This document shows positions 63,733 through 64,000 of a stretch of DNA of 64,000 nucleotides, piece after piece. The notes under the pieces are model-generated. The model searched no databases. It saw nothing but the letters and a program-made list of their open reading frames with translations, and was not told where the DNA came from. A program made the position numbers and the translations under genes. This DNA comes from Sediminibacterium sp. (GTDB taxonomy: Bacteria > Bacteroidota > Bacteroidia > Chitinophagales > Chitinophagaceae), in the NCBI GenBank assembly GCA_016786865.1, contig JAEUVE010000007.1:124001-188000 (forward strand). Reading direction: 5' to 3'. How positions within the stretch are numbered: position 1 is the stretch's first letter; each line of letters begins with the position of its first letter.

Positions 63733-64000
63733 AGTTGGGGTTTGTTGTAATGAAATTAGCGGTTTTAGTGGGAATGTTAATTGGCTTTTTTGTCGTAATA
63801 GGCTGGTAGTTTAACCAGGCTTCTGCATCTATTGTATGCAGCTATCTTGAAGAGATGGCGAATAGGCGGAAAGGATATTAAAGCCAACTTAAAAAGCAGG
63901 TTATTTCGCTGATTTCTTTATATTGTGTAATTGTTGTTTGTGTCACCACTCCCCGAAAGTTATTCTGTTGAAACTGCAATGTTTATCCTAAACGGATAAG
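63733..64000. other. Intergenic region at right edge, no gene seen
   Basis: No convincing coding frame on either strand. The 5' leader of the D-aminoacylase gene occupies the left part. A small inverted repeat TTATCC/GGATAA (63983-63999) lies at the very edge and could belong to an unseen neighbour. Confidence 0.5.

Noticed and set aside
63983..63999. Inverted repeat TTATCC/GGATAA at the right edge
   Set aside because: Six-bp arms and truncated context; cannot be judged from the window.

Overview
The window looks like chromosomal DNA from a member of the Bacteroidota, most likely Chitinophagaceae. The evidence is two SusC/SusD pairs, a giant PKD-repeat protein with a type B type IX secretion C-terminal domain next to a PorP/SprF gene, fused E1 2-oxoacid dehydrogenase, and promoter-like -7 boxes of the form TAnnTTTG just upstream of many start codons. 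Shine-Dalgarno sequences are not prominent. Placement below phylum is an inference from protein style, not from a search. Most of the window is core chromosome. I saw no tRNA, rRNA, CRISPR array, insertion sequence, prophage or integrase. Coding density is high and no gap exceeds about 270 bp.

Region by region. 1-6.5 kb (minus): a 2109-residue secreted adhesin-like protein is translationally coupled to the start of a PorP/SprF gene cut by the window edge. 6.7-9.0 kb (plus): an RND/MMPL exporter. 9.1-19.3 kb (plus): two tandem SusC-SusD pairs, each closed by a strong terminator, then a secreted protein of unknown function. 19.4-24.6 kb (minus): alaS-gatB-thioredoxin lipoprotein operon, diverging from an M23 peptidase gene at 24.7 kb. 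25.7-30.1 kb: NTF2-like protein, mnmD, an AlkA-type glycosylase and ppc. 30.3-31.9 kb (plus): ECF sigma factor, putative anti-sigma factor and a Spy/CpxP-like periplasmic protein. 31.9-38.5 kb (minus): the rod-shape operon mreB-mreC-mreD-PBP2-rodA, with a metallo-beta-lactamase-fold gene at its end. Then purD.

39.9-46.8 kb (plus): a POT peptide/proton symporter, an OPT-family transporter, and a DUF1800/DUF1501 exported pair. 46.8-50.4 kb (minus): fused E1 dehydrogenase and a class C beta-lactamase-like hydrolase. 50.5-54.6 kb: a YccA/BI-1 membrane protein, a polysaccharide deacetylase lipoprotein, an alpha subunit of 2-oxoacid:ferredoxin oxidoreductase without its beta partner, and a MmcQ/YjbR protein. 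54.7-58.2 kb (minus): nth with a small upstream gene, divIC-like, eno, and a GldA-like ABC ATPase. 58.3-63.7 kb: an MHS-type MFS transporter plus a two-TM small protein, divergent from acs, and then a secreted D-aminoacylase.

How the genes may work together. The Sus pairs, peptide transporters, D-aminoacylase, hydrolases and T9SS adhesin point to a heterotroph living on polymers and peptides. Acs, KorA, E1, PEP carboxylase and enolase feed central carbon flow. The best candidates for undescribed systems are: (a) the MFS transporter plus two-TM protein facing acs, which resembles the layout of acs-yjcH-actP but uses an unrelated transporter; (b) the POT-OPT-DUF1800-DUF1501 run; (c) the ECF sigma/anti-sigma/Spy-like triad. 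All three are inferences from gene context.
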